From positions 1 to 64,000 of the forward strand of contig JAUILN010000020.1 in NCBI GenBank assembly GCA_030432695.1: 64,000 nt of DNA. The letters run 5' to 3'. The notes beneath the pieces are model-generated. The model did not search any database. It had not been told where the DNA came from and saw only the letters and a list, made by a program, of their open reading frames with translations. The DNA is from a bacterium. GTDB taxonomy: Bacteria; Planctomycetota; UBA1135; UBA2386. How positions within the stretch are numbered: the first letter of the stretch is position 1; the number at the start of each line of letters is the position of its first letter. Shown one piece after another: positions 35,573 through 44,414 of this stretch. The translations under genes were made by a program, and so were the position numbers.

Positions 35573-38419
35573 TCAGAAATCGATCCGCACCGTCTCGCCG
35601 GCGACGACCTCGACGTTCCGCTCCTCGCTCGGACCGTCGACCTTCTGCAGCTTCACGGTCCACAGGCCCGGCCGCAGTCCGTCCAGGTAGCAGCGGCCGC
35701 CCTTCAGCAGCCCGGTGACAGGTGCTGGGGCCTCGGGGCCGTGCGGCCCGGCCCAGCTCGCTTCGACCGCGGAGAGCGTCACTTCGCCGTCGACGCCGAC
35801 GCGGATCCTGCCGCCGGGCACGAGCGTTACCCGGATGTCGTCGCGATGGTCGCCCGGGTTCAGTGTGCCGAGCGGCATGCCGGCGGTGCAATGCATGCGC
35901 TTGCTGACCAGCAGCCGATACGGCACTCCCGGTGGGACACCGCGGATCGTGAAGCGACCCGCGGCATCCGTCGTGCACTCGGGCGTGCCCGATCCGCCAG
36001 CGATCCCGAGACCCGAGAACAGTTGCCGGATCTCCGCCCCGACCTGACTGGCCTGCTCGGCGCCCGGCACGTCGCGGACGAGTTGCACGGTGGCGCCGTC
36101 GAGTGGGTTGCCGGCAGCATCGGTAGCCAGCCCGCGAACCGTGGTGTCGAGGAGTGCTACCTGCACGGGGTTCGGACCCTCGACGAGATCGACCTCGCGA
36201 TGCACCGGCGCTGCGAGGTCGCGGTGACGGAAGGTCAGCCGTTGCCGCCCCAACGGCAGGCGTTCGATCCGGAACGCTCCCAGTTCGTCGGTCTCCGTGG
36301 CCGAGCCGTCCTCGATTCCGAACGCCGACATCAGGTCACCGGCGACCTCGAAGGCGGCCTCGGCCTCGGCACCCGATCCGGCTGCCGGGTCGGGTTCGAT
36401 CGCCGGCAGCAACCGGACCATCGCGCCTTCCAGCGGTTCGCCGTCGAGGGTCAGCCGGCCCTCGATCGAGGCGTGACGAGGAACCTCGAGCCGTAGCTCG
36501 TGCCGTCGGCCCTCGGTGACCTCCACGGTGGTCCAAGCGACTGTGCCCAAGCCCGTGGCCTCGACCATCATCCGGATGGCTTCGCGGCCGTCCTCGGCGT
36601 CGGGCTCGGCGACCCGGAAGCCATGCGGTCCGGCCGGAAGGTGCTCGAACCGCACGCGCCCGTCCTCGTCGCAGACCCCGGCGAGGTTCTCGCCCTCGAC
36701 CCCGAGGTCGTCGAGTGGGTCGGGCTTGCGCAGTACGCGGTAGCCGGGTGCCGGCCTGCCGTCGCGGTCGACCACCAGGACTTCGACCGCACCACCGGCC
36801 GAGAGCGCACAGGTCACCTCGACCCGACCCTGCCGCGGCAGCGGCCCGGTTTCCACCACGCGAGGCGCGTGGTCGGGATGGACGACGTGCACCGCGACCG
36901 CCTCGGCTTCGGGACAGGTGAGCTCGGCGTAGCCCTCGGCGTCGGTGCGGACCGGTGCCTGCTCCTGGCCGAAGTCCGGCAGACCCTCGCGACTCTCGGA
37001 GTCCATCGACATGCGGAACGAGATCGATCCCGAGGTCTCCGCGGCGTCGCGGTCGCTCGGATCTTCGCCACCTTCGTCCACGGGCAGGAGCTCGACCTCG
37101 GCGTCGGCCACCGGCGCGCCGTCCGCAGCGCGGACCACCTGGACGCGGACCGTCGGGGCGCGGCTCAGCCGCACGACGCCGAGGTCGACCGTGCCGGTCT
37201 GCGGCAACTCGATGCCCTCGATCCGCTGTTCGCGGTAGCCGAGGGCCCGCACCTCCAGGGTTGCCCGATCGCCGTCCGTGCGCGGCGTCAGGTGGTCGAT
37301 GCGCACCACGCCCTCGGCGAACTCGCGCTGTCGCAGTGGGGTCACCGGCGTGGTGTCGACCGACATCCCGAGCAGCTTCATTGCGCGGTGCAGGCCCGCG
37401 GCCACGTCGAGTTCCGTCAGCGGCGCGCCGGTCGCGGCGTCGACGACGCGGGCCACCAGGACCGGATTGGTCTGCCAGGCCAGTTCGAGGCCCCGCGTGC
37501 CGGCCGTCGCCTCGAGCCGACGCGTGGTGACCGTGCCTTCGTGTGGAGCCGCGCCTGGCTCGAAGCCCCAGACCCGGTAGCGATGTTCAGGAACCAGGCC
37601 GCGCACCTCGAAGCTCCCGGTCGCCGGGTCGACCGCGACCGAGCGTTCTCCGACCACGTCGAGCAGGACGCCGAGGACCTCGCTGAAGTCGATTCCGGTG
37701 AAGGAGCCCGCCGCGTCCCCCAGAACCTCGCCGAGACCGGGCCGTGCCGGACCGAGATCGACGACGCCGACCCGGAGACCGCCGACATCCGCGGGGATGC
37801 CGACCACGCGTCCGGCGATCGCCGCACCTTCGGCCATCACGAGGACCACCTCGTCGGCGTGTCCTCCGGCGGAGACCTGGATGGTCTGGCGGACGGGAAG
37901 GTGGTCGTCGTGCCACGCGGCGAGAGTGACTTCGCCGGCTCTCGGCAGGCCGAGGTCGAACCGGCCGTTCGCGTCGGTCGAGACCCCGTCGGTGCCCAGG
38001 TTCGCCAGGGCATCGATGCCCTGGATGCGGAACGGCAGCGAGTCGGCATCCGGAATCTCGGACATCGACACCCGCGCACCGCGGATCGGCTGGCCGCCCT
38101 CGTCGACCACGCGGCCGGTCGCCCGAGCGACGGCGTCCTCCCGCCTCTCGTCGGCCGTCGTCCTCATCCTCGCTGGCGCCGGCGCGGTTTCGACCTCGCT
38201 GCGGCCGGGCAGCGACGAGTCCCTGCTCTCGCTCCGAGTCACCGCCTCGCGCGTGGCGCCAGCCCGCGACGTCTCCTCGGCGGTGGCGGGAATCGTCGTG
38301 GTCCCGGCGGGAACCACCGTGGCGCTGGCGCGGAACAGCCAATACCCCGCAGCGCCGAGCGCCAACAGGCAGACGACCAGGAGGGCGGGGACGATGGACG
38401 GCGGGTGGGAGTCGGACAC
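35573..38419 (-). CDS. Large anchored protein with carboxypeptidase-regulatory-like repeats
   Basis: The 948-residue protein has one membrane anchor (VPALLVVCLLALGAAGYWLF, residues 10-29), a Ser/Thr/Ala-rich stalk and then repeated beta-sandwich units. Repeats are seen in VVDEGGQPIRGARVSMSEI, GRVVGIPADVGGLRVG, ARVVDAATGAPLTELDV, LVVDRDGRPAPGYRVLRKP, EGRLTLDGEPLEGAMVRLLP and LATDAAGNPLDGATVQLVR, each of the carboxypeptidase D regulatory-domain type. These domains are usually extracytoplasmic, for adhesion or carbohydrate contact. No enzyme motif is evident. It converges with scpA and is 45 bp downstream of the HIT-like gene. Confidence 0.82.
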   Translation of the reverse strand: MSDSHPPSIVPALLVVCLLALGAAGYWLFRASATVVPAGTTTIPATAEETSRAGATREAVTRSESRDSSLPGRSEVETAPAPARMRTTADERREDAVARATGRVVDEGGQPIRGARVSMSEIPDADSLPFRIQGIDALANLGTDGVSTDANGRFDLGLPRAGEVTLAAWHDDHLPVRQTIQVSAGGHADEVVLVMAEGAAIAGRVVGIPADVGGLRVGVVDLGPARPGLGEVLGDAAGSFTGIDFSEVLGVLLDVVGERSVAVDPATGSFEVRGLVPEHRYRVWGFEPGAAPHEGTVTTRRLEATAGTRGLELAWQTNPVLVARVVDAATGAPLTELDVAAGLHRAMKLLGMSVDTTPVTPLRQREFAEGVVRIDHLTPRTDGDRATLEVRALGYREQRIEGIELPQTGTVDLGVVRLSRAPTVRVQVVRAADGAPVADAEVELLPVDEGGEDPSDRDAAETSGSISFRMSMDSESREGLPDFGQEQAPVRTDAEGYAELTCPEAEAVAVHVVHPDHAPRVVETGPLPRQGRVEVTCALSAGGAVEVLVVDRDGRPAPGYRVLRKPDPLDDLGVEGENLAGVCDEDGRVRFEHLPAGPHGFRVAEPDAEDGREAIRMMVEATGLGTVAWTTVEVTEGRRHELRLEVPRHASIEGRLTLDGEPLEGAMVRLLPAIEPDPAAGSGAEAEAAFEVAGDLMSAFGIEDGSATETDELGAFRIERLPLGRQRLTFRHRDLAAPVHREVDLVEGPNPVQVALLDTTVRGLATDAAGNPLDGATVQLVRDVPGAEQASQVGAEIRQLFSGLGIAGGSGTPECTTDAAGRFTIRGVPPGVPYRLLVSKRMHCTAGMPLGTLNPGDHRDDIRVTLVPGGRIRVGVDGEVTLSAVEASWAGPHGPEAPAPVTGLLKGGRCYLDGLRPGLWTVKLQKVDGPSEERNVEVVAGETVRIDF

Positions 38420-38464
38420 GGCGCGCGGAGGTGGACCGGTGCGCGCGGGGACCTGTCGGGTCGT

Positions 38465-39265
38465 TCAGACCGCGGTCATCCCACTCCGGACGAATGCGCG
38501 CTCCAGGCTGCTCGCCGAGGCGGCGCCAAAAGCTGCATCGTCGTCGAAGCACCAGCGACCCCAGAGCTCGGCGGCGCCGAAGGCCTGTGGGAAGTCCGGC
38601 GCGGGCGTCTCGACGGCACTGCGCGGCATCAGCCAGGAGGTGCCGTGCTGGTCGGCCAGGTTGAACGCCGCGGCGCTGCGCCTCGCGAGCAGGTCGCCGA
38701 CCGTGTGGGCGCGAGCGTCTGCCGGTCCGGTGACCGCGAGCAGCAGTACGGGCGCCGCAGCGCGCTGGATCCCCACTTCGTCGGTGTCGAGGTCCGCCGG
38801 CAGATCCGCCACCTGGCATCGCGCGAGTGCCGGGAGGAACGGATTGTCCTCGCCGACCAGGTGGACGTGCGCCCAGGGGATGCTGGCCGCGGCGCCGATC
38901 GAATTGGCGAGCACCGCGCCGCCGGTCCGGTCGGCCCAGTCGAACGCGGCGCGGAGCAGCGTGGCGTCGGCTTCGCGCCGCGGGGTGCGCGACCAGAGCA
39001 GCGCGTGGCGCGGACCGAACGGGTGGCGGTTCGGGGTGAGCGCGACCCGGTCGTTCGACCAGACGGTCTCCTCGGCCAGGATCCGCGGCGCGACCTGCGG
39101 CAGGAACGCCGGGCGGCCCGCACCCGGTCGGCCCTGGCGGTGGCGCCGGGCGGGTATCCAGGCCAGTTCGCTCACCGCTCCGAACAGTTCGACCGTGCGC
39201 CGCGCCGCGATCTCGGCGGTGGCGCTGGGAGCGAGCACGAACGGATCGTCGGGAATTCCGGACAT
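38465..39265 (-). CDS. HIT/GalT-superfamily-like protein
   Basis: The 266-residue protein shows parts of the HIT-fold nucleotidyltransferases: NDRVALTPNRHPFGPRHALLWS, where the strand pair normally binds nucleotide, and NSIGAAASIPWAHVHLVGED with the HxH pair. GalT and Ap4A phosphorylases have the same order, with the histidine attacking the alpha-phosphate. The third usual histidine is replaced, so activity is uncertain. It is transcribed with the repeat protein. Possible roles are nucleotide-sugar or dinucleotide metabolism. I rate the fold moderate and the function unknown. Confidence 0.55.
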   Translation of the reverse strand: MSGIPDDPFVLAPSATAEIAARRTVELFGAVSELAWIPARRHRQGRPGAGRPAFLPQVAPRILAEETVWSNDRVALTPNRHPFGPRHALLWSRTPRREADATLLRAAFDWADRTGGAVLANSIGAAASIPWAHVHLVGEDNPFLPALARCQVADLPADLDTDEVGIQRAAAPVLLLAVTGPADARAHTVGDLLARRSAAAFNLADQHGTSWLMPRSAVETPAPDFPQAFGAAELWGRWCFDDDAAFGAASASSLERAFVRSGMTAV

Positions 39266-39445
39266 CGCTGCGGCATGGTGCCCGACCGGCCGCGCCGAAG
39301 GGAGGGTGGAGCTCCGTCAGGGACCGGTGTTGCCGCCGATTTGCACCCCCGCTCGAAGGCGGCTAACCTCGGCTCACCGGCGAGGTCAGGACGATCCCGA
39401 CCCTCTCGACCGGCTTGTCCCCAGTCTCCCAGAACCAGGTCCGTC

Positions 39446-40378
39446 TTGAAGATCGCCTTCTTCGGTACCGGTGACTACGCCCGGCCCGCCCTCCGTGCGC
39501 TCAAGGCCGGCGGCTTCGCGCCCGACCTCGTGATCACCAAGCCCGACGCTCCGCGCGGGCGGGGGCGGAAGATCTACCCGCAGGAGATCCGCCTCGAGGC
39601 CGAGGAGCTGAAACTGCCCTTCGTCCAGCCCGAGGACCTCCATGCGCCGGAATTCCTCGAGGAGCTGCGCAAGCAGAAGTTCGACGTCGGGATCGTCATC
39701 AATTACGGCGTCATCCTGAAGCCTGAGCTGATCGACCTGCCCGACCAGGGATTGATCAATGCGCACGCCTCGCTGCTGCCGGCCTACCGCGGCGCGGCGC
39801 CGATCGAGCACGCGATCAAGAACGGCGAGGCCAAGACCGGGGTCTCCATCATGCGCATCGTCGAGCAGCTCGACGCCGGCGACGTGATGCTGAAGAAGGA
39901 GACCAAGATCGGCGACACCGAGAACGCCGGTGAGTTGCGCGACCGCATGGCCGAGCTGTCGGGTGAGGCGCTGGTCGAGGCGATGAAGCTCTTGAAGGCC
40001 GGCAAGGCCAAGTTCGAGAAGCAGGACCACAAGAAGGCCTCCCGCGCTCCGAAGATCGAGAAGCCGGATGGCGTGATCGATTGGAAAGCCCCTGCGATCG
40101 AGATCGATCGGCTGGTTCGCGCGATGACTCCGAAGCCGGGCGCGCAGACGCGGCTCGGGGCCAAGCGCTTCATCGTGATCCAGGGCGAGACCGAGCAGGA
40201 CCTGTACGGCATCGGCATCACCGGCCACATCATGTCGGCTGGTGAGGAAGGCATTCGGGTCTGCACTGGCAAGGAGCTCTACCGCATCATCCGGATCAAG
40301 CCCGACAACGGCCGAAACATGTCGGCCGGCGAGTTCGTGCGCGGGCACCCGATTCCGCCGGACGCGCGCTTCACGTGA
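39446..40378 (+). CDS. fmt: Methionyl-tRNA formyltransferase
   Basis: The 310-residue protein begins IAFFGTGDYARPALRAL after a TTG start and has the formyltransferase core INAHASLLPAYRGAAPIEHAI with the Asn-His pair, followed by the catalytic Asp in VEQLDAGDVMLKKE. The C-terminal OB-like domain (DGVIDWKAPAIEIDRLVRAMTPKPGA) contacts tRNA. The enzyme formylates initiator Met-tRNA from 10-formyl-tetrahydrofolate. TTG at 39446 follows CCAGGT by six bases, and the homology begins right after it. rsmB follows, as often in bacteria. The stop codon lies inside a perfect hairpin. Confidence 0.94.
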   Translation: MKIAFFGTGDYARPALRALKAGGFAPDLVITKPDAPRGRGRKIYPQEIRLEAEELKLPFVQPEDLHAPEFLEELRKQKFDVGIVINYGVILKPELIDLPDQGLINAHASLLPAYRGAAPIEHAIKNGEAKTGVSIMRIVEQLDAGDVMLKKETKIGDTENAGELRDRMAELSGEALVEAMKLLKAGKAKFEKQDHKKASRAPKIEKPDGVIDWKAPAIEIDRLVRAMTPKPGAQTRLGAKRFIVIQGETEQDLYGIGITGHIMSAGEEGIRVCTGKELYRIIRIKPDNGRNMSAGEFVRGHPIPPDARFT

Positions 40379-40413
40379 TGGAGCGCTACGGAGTTGCGCT
40401 CCATCACGTGAAG
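40369..40413. repeat. Perfect 18-bp inverted repeat overlapping the fmt stop codon
   Basis: CTTCACGTGATGGAGCGC at 40369-40386 is exactly repeated in reverse complement at 40396-40413, with a nine-base loop. The fmt stop TGA (40376-40378) is inside the left arm. No T-run follows, so it does not look like a standard intrinsic terminator. Confidence 0.9.
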
Positions 40414-40470
40414 CCGGTTGCTGGAGGCGGTCGCTGGAGCGACCGCGACCTCCTGGCGGCAACAACCGGC
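40413..40470. repeat. Second composite hairpin between fmt and rsmB
   Basis: The outer arms GCCGGTTG (40413-40420) and CAACCGGC (40463-40470) are complementary. Within them lie GGAGG/CCTCC and a perfect inner stem GCGGTCGC (40427-40434) / GCGACCGC (40439-40446) with a TGGA loop. It abuts the first hairpin directly. A third, weaker pairing (CTGCCCG near 40488 with CGGGCAG near 40549) extends the structured stretch to about 40560. Confidence 0.8.
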
Positions 40471-40603
40471 GTGACGGACCAGGAGTCTGCCCGGGAACCA
40501 TCGTTCTGCCGCGGTCGTGACCACGAGTGGCAGCGCAGCACGGGGTGCGGGCAGGAATCGCAATGAACTCCCTACAGGTCGACCTTTCGCTTCGAGGTGG
40601 GTC

Positions 40604-41986
40604 TTGAGTCGGCCGTCTGGTTCTGGTGGTCGGCGGCGTGGACCACAGCAGCCACAGACGCGGGCGACTTCGGCGCGCATTGCGGCGGCTTCGGTGATCG
40701 CGGCGTTCGAGTCGGATCGCGAGACGCGCGTAGGTGAACGGATCGACGCGCTGGATCTGGAGCCGCGGGAGCGGGGGCTGGCGCGGGAGATCGCGCTCGG
40801 GGTGGTGCGGCGGCTGCGGTTGCTCGACCACTTGTTGGGTGGGCTCGCGACGCGGGGATTGCCCGAGGATGCCGACACGTTGGCGGCGTTGCGGGTCGGC
40901 GCCTACCAGCTGCTGTTCCTGGATCGGGTGCCGTTGCACACGGCGGTGGGGCAGAGCGTGTCATTGGCGCCGCGCGGCAGTGCGGGGTTCGTGAACGCGG
41001 TGCTGCGGCGGTTGGCCGACGCGGTGCGTCGTGGCGTCGAGGGTGTTGGTGTCGAGGGGGAGCATCGCGATGCCTTCGAGCCGGTGGCGGGTCGACGGCT
41101 GATCGCGACGGCGGCATTGCCGGACGCCTCGGAGGAGCCGGCGGCTCGGGCGGCGCTGTTGGCGGGATTGCCCGATGAGCTGGTCGCGGGTTGGTTCGAG
41201 CGCTATGGGGCGGAGCGGGCGCAGGCGCTTTGCGAGGCCAGCAACCAGACGCCGTCGATCCATCTGCGGGCGGTGGGCGTCGAGCGGGACGCGCTGGCCG
41301 CGGAACTGGCCGAGGCCGGAGTGACGACCGAGCCCGGGGTGCATCCGCGGACCCTGCGTTGGACCGGGGGTGCGTCGCCATTCCGGGGCGAGGCGTTCGA
41401 GTCGGGTCGCTTCGTGGTCCAGGACCCGACCGCGGTCGAGGCCGCGGAGGCGCTCGAGGCGCGAGCCGGCGAGCGCATCCTCGACCTCTGCGCGGCGCCG
41501 GGCACCAAGGCCACGCTGCTCGCCGAGCAGGTCGGTCCCGAGGGCATGGTCTGGGCCCACGACGTGGTGCCGGCGCGGCTCCGGCTGATCGCCGAGAACG
41601 CCGAGCGTCTCGGACTCGACCAGCTCCGCGTGGTGCCCGACCTGGCGCGGATCCAGCCGGCCGACCGCACGCTGGTCGACGTGCCCTGCTCGAACACCGG
41701 CGTGTTGGCGCGGCGTCCGGAGGCCCGCCACCGCCTCGGCGCGGAGTCGTTCGCCAGCCTCGAGGATCTGCAACGGCGGCTGTTGGTCGAGGGCCTGCGT
41801 CGGACGAAGTCCGGTGGCCTGGTCGTGTACTCGACCTGCAGCATCGAGGACTCCGAGAACGCCGGTCTGGTCGCGGCGGTGCTCGCCGCCGAGCCGGGGC
41901 TCGCGGAGTTCGTCGACGAGGTCGAGGTGCTGCCCGATCCGCCGCACCGCGATGGGGGTTATCGGGCCCGGCTGCGGCGGCGCTGA
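40604..41986 (+). CDS. rsmB: 16S rRNA m5C967 methyltransferase (RsmB/Sun)
   Basis: The 460-residue protein has an N-terminal NusB-like RNA-binding domain (RERGLAREIALGVVRRLRLLDHLL, ALRVGAYQLLFLDRVPLHTAVGQSV) and a C-terminal RsmB methyltransferase domain. SAM-binding motif I is ILDLCAAPGTKATLLAEQ. The two catalytic cysteines are Cys362 in DVPCSNTG and Cys412 in YSTCSIEDSEN. The enzyme methylates a cytosine of 16S rRNA. TTG at 40604 is chosen because GAGG stands six bases upstream. It is separated from fmt by 225 bp of hairpin DNA, so transcription with fmt is less certain than usual. Confidence 0.92.
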   Translation: MSRPSGSGGRRRGPQQPQTRATSARIAAASVIAAFESDRETRVGERIDALDLEPRERGLAREIALGVVRRLRLLDHLLGGLATRGLPEDADTLAALRVGAYQLLFLDRVPLHTAVGQSVSLAPRGSAGFVNAVLRRLADAVRRGVEGVGVEGEHRDAFEPVAGRRLIATAALPDASEEPAARAALLAGLPDELVAGWFERYGAERAQALCEASNQTPSIHLRAVGVERDALAAELAEAGVTTEPGVHPRTLRWTGGASPFRGEAFESGRFVVQDPTAVEAAEALEARAGERILDLCAAPGTKATLLAEQVGPEGMVWAHDVVPARLRLIAENAERLGLDQLRVVPDLARIQPADRTLVDVPCSNTGVLARRPEARHRLGAESFASLEDLQRRLLVEGLRRTKSGGLVVYSTCSIEDSENAGLVAAVLAAEPGLAEFVDEVEVLPDPPHRDGGYRARLRRR

Positions 41987-42016
41987 GTAGACTCTCCGCC
42001 CCCCTCCCGAAGACCC

Positions 42017-42655
42017 ATGGCTACTCGCAGAACCTCGTCGTCCTCCCGTTCCTCCGCCGGCGGTGCCCGCCGCGCCTCGGCCCGTGCTTCGAGCAGTGCC
42101 TCGAGCAGCAACCAGGGCCTGTTCATCGGCATCGGTGTGGTCGCGGTCATCGCCGTGATCGCGGTGTTCATGTTGGGCGGTGGCGGCAACAGTGGTGGTG
42201 AGGGCGGGGGAGGCGGTGCCGCGGCGGCGGGAACTCCTTCCAACGGTGCGACCGGCGGATCCAGCAGTGCGAGCACGCCGGACCCCGTGCCGTCGTCCGA
42301 TGCGACGTTGCCCGCCGCCGAAGCCAAGCCCGGCAAGACTCCCACCAAGCCGGCGCCGGCGATCACCCAGGCCGCGCTCGACGAGGCCAACCTGCACTAC
42401 CGCAACGCGGTCGATCTGTGGAACAAGGGCTCCAAGGCTCGCGATGCCGGTGACTCGACGGTCTACACCGACTCCCTGAAGGAGGCCTTCGACGAGATGG
42501 AGGCGCTGCGCGACGCGCTCCGGAGTCAGACCGATTGGCTCGACGAGGCCGATCTCGAGGGCTGGGCGATCCCTGCCGACTACGAAGGTCTGCGCCGCCT
42601 GCTCGGCCCTTGGGACAAGCACTACCAGAAGGTCAAGAAGCTCAAGACGCGGTGA
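42017..42655 (+). CDS. Hypothetical single-pass membrane protein
   Basis: This 212-residue protein is not recognised. A Ser/Arg-rich basic N-terminus of about 32 residues precedes one membrane segment (LFIGIGVVAVIAVIAVFML), then a Gly/Ala/Ser/Pro-rich linker of some 60 residues, and then a compact helical domain (LDEANLHYRNAVDLWNKGSKARDAG, then YTDSLKEAFDEMEALRDALRSQ). The arrangement suggests a cytoplasmic tail, anchor, and extracytoplasmic helical domain on a flexible stalk. The helical part resembles a tetratricopeptide-like pair but has no clear consensus. Its stop overlaps the GTG of the next gene. Confidence 0.72.
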   Translation: MATRRTSSSSRSSAGGARRASARASSSASSSNQGLFIGIGVVAVIAVIAVFMLGGGGNSGGEGGGGGAAAAGTPSNGATGGSSSASTPDPVPSSDATLPAAEAKPGKTPTKPAPAITQAALDEANLHYRNAVDLWNKGSKARDAGDSTVYTDSLKEAFDEMEALRDALRSQTDWLDEADLEGWAIPADYEGLRRLLGPWDKHYQKVKKLKTR

Positions 42656-43515
42656 GCGGCGGCGCTCCTGCTGCCATGCACCTCGGCTTCAACACCAACG
42701 GCCTGCAGAACCATCGCCTCGACGAGGCTCTGCGCCTGTTGGCCGACCACGGCTACCGCCAGGTCGCGCTGACTCCCGACGTGGTCCACCTGGATCCGTA
42801 CCGCTGCTCGCCGCGCGAAGTCGACCAGGTCGCGGGCCTGCTGCAGCGGCTGCGCCTCGGCGTGACCATCGAGACCGGTGCGCGGTTCGTGCTCGACCCG
42901 GCGCACAAGCACGAGCCGACCCTGATGACCCCGGACCCCGCGGGCGTCGCGCGGCGGCTCGACTTCTACGACCGGTGCGCCCGCCTCGGCGCCGACCTCG
43001 GCGCGTCGGTGGTGTCGTTCTGGGCGGGAATCGATCGCCATCCCGACGATGGCTCGCCCCAGCGGCTGCGCGATGGCGTCGCGGCGACCGTCGAGTTGGT
43101 CCGCGCCCGGGGGCTGCGCCCCGCACTCGAGCCGGAGCCCGGGATGGCGGTCGCGACCCTCGACGACTTCGATGCCCTGGCCCGCGAGCTGGGAAGCGCC
43201 GCCCCGGAGCTGTGCTTCGACGTGGGTCACGCGATGGCCACCCAGGAGGGCGATCCGGTCGCCTTGTGCCGGCAGCGCGGCGCCGACTGCGCCCAGATCC
43301 ACCTCGAGGACATGCGTCCGGGCATCCACGACCACCTCGAGCCCGGCGCCGGGGAGATGGACTTTCCTGGGGTGCTAACCAGCCTCGCAGCATCTGGTTA
43401 CAGCGGACCGGTCTGCTTCGAGCTGTCCCGTTCCAGCCACCGTGCTCCCGACGTCCTCGCGCTTTGCGCTGCCGTCTGGCAGCAGCACGTCCCACCTCCG
43501 GGTGGTGGCGGTTGA
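42652..43515 (+). CDS. Sugar phosphate isomerase/epimerase-like TIM-barrel protein
   Basis: The 287-residue protein has the xylose-isomerase-like TIM-barrel pattern. It starts GFNTNGLQNHRLDEALRLLADHGYRQVAL and continues with metal-binding segments LEPEPGMAVATLDDF, ELCFDVGHAMATQEGDPVALC and IHLEDMRPGIHDHLEPGAGEMDFPGVL, then CFELSRSSHRAP. Glu, Asp, His and Glu ligands for a divalent metal are present. Related proteins isomerise or epimerise sugars or act as EboC-like products; the substrate is unclear. GTG at 42652 overlaps the previous stop; ATG at 42676 is an alternative. Confidence 0.78.
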   Translation: MSGGAPAAMHLGFNTNGLQNHRLDEALRLLADHGYRQVALTPDVVHLDPYRCSPREVDQVAGLLQRLRLGVTIETGARFVLDPAHKHEPTLMTPDPAGVARRLDFYDRCARLGADLGASVVSFWAGIDRHPDDGSPQRLRDGVAATVELVRARGLRPALEPEPGMAVATLDDFDALARELGSAAPELCFDVGHAMATQEGDPVALCRQRGADCAQIHLEDMRPGIHDHLEPGAGEMDFPGVLTSLAASGYSGPVCFELSRSSHRAPDVLALCAAVWQQHVPPPGGGG

Positions 43516-43576
43516 AGCCGCCGGCGCCTACCCTCGTCCGATTCCCCGACCCCTCCCTCGGCCCTCGGAGTCGAGC

Positions 43577-43852
43577 ATGACCCACGCAGACGAATCACGC
43601 CCCGATGGCGAGCGGAACCTGGCAGACATCCGGCGAGTGTGCCCGACGCTGCCCGGTGACCAGCACGCGCTGATCACGCATCGCATCGGTGTCCCGATGT
43701 GCCAGAAGCGCCAGCGCGAGTTCTACCACCGCTGCCATCGGTGCATCTATCGCGGCAAGGCGGCCGACTTCCACTACGACCCGCCGCCGGAGATGGTCGG
43801 CGCCTCGGCGATCGTGCCGCCCGAACACATGGTGCGGCATCTCGACGGGTGA
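43577..43852 (+). CDS. Small Cys-rich hypothetical protein
   Basis: The 91-residue protein is unrecognised. It has cysteines in RRVCPTL, VPMCQKRQ and YHRCHRCIYRGK, with several histidines between, so a small zinc- or iron-sulfur-binding domain is plausible. CHRCIYRG resembles half of a zinc ribbon. It has no signal peptide or membrane segment. It follows the isomerase gene by 61 bp and converges with the HPt gene. Confidence 0.6.
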   Translation: MTHADESRPDGERNLADIRRVCPTLPGDQHALITHRIGVPMCQKRQREFYHRCHRCIYRGKAADFHYDPPPEMVGASAIVPPEHMVRHLDG

Positions 43853-43876
43853 TGCCGAACCCGTCGCGATCTTCGG

Positions 43877-44239
43877 TCAGCCGCCGTGTCTCGACAGGAT
43901 CTGGCGGAGTTCGGCCTCTGCGGCGTCGAGCGTGGTGACCAGGGAGCCGACCAGGGCGTCGACCGACGCCTGGTCACGGCTGCGTCCTGCGACCTGCAGG
44001 GACTCGGCGATGTCCTGGACGCGCACCGCGCCGAGGTTGCCCGACGAGCCCTTCAGCGAGTGTGCGGCCCTCTCGACCGCCTCCAGATCGCCGCTCCTGG
44101 CTCCGTCGACGATCGCGCTGCGCCGCTGCGGGGCGTCCTCGAGGAACATGTTGATCAGGTCGATCAACAACACGGGGTCGTTGTCTCCCAGTTCGACGAG
44201 TTCGTCGACGACGCTCATGTCGATGACAGATTCGGCCAT
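43877..44239 (-). CDS. Histidine-containing phosphotransfer (HPt) protein
   Basis: The 120-residue protein is a single HPt four-helix domain. The phosphoacceptor is His60 in AAHSLKGSSGNLGA, followed by the typical GA turn and helices that end AEAELRQILSRH. HPt proteins pass phosphate between receiver domains in multi-step phosphorelays. Partner kinases or regulators are not in the window. ATG 44239 follows GGAGAGGAG; a longer start at 44281 lacks such a site. The gene is isolated. Confidence 0.88.
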   Translation of the reverse strand: MAESVIDMSVVDELVELGDNDPVLLIDLINMFLEDAPQRRSAIVDGARSGDLEAVERAAHSLKGSSGNLGAVRVQDIAESLQVAGRSRDQASVDALVGSLVTTLDAAEAELRQILSRHGG

Positions 44240-44414
44240 GCGCTGCTCCTCTCCGGGGTCGGTGACCGCCGCGCGGTCCACCTCTGACCCGGTTGTGCAT
44301 CGGCCGGAACGGGGGTCACCCTTGACCCGAACAACCGCGTGAAACCGGCTGCCCGGGCACCCGAAGATCCAACACCATGGGGAAGACCCTGGTGGTCGTT
44401 CGAGCGCGGCTGCC

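Noticed and set aside
36500..39445. A plus-strand open frame running on to fmt and adding nearly 1000 codons upstream of it
   Set aside because: It is antisense to the 948-aa repeat protein and the HIT-like gene, which have clear domains; only its end, from TTG 39446, is the fmt gene.
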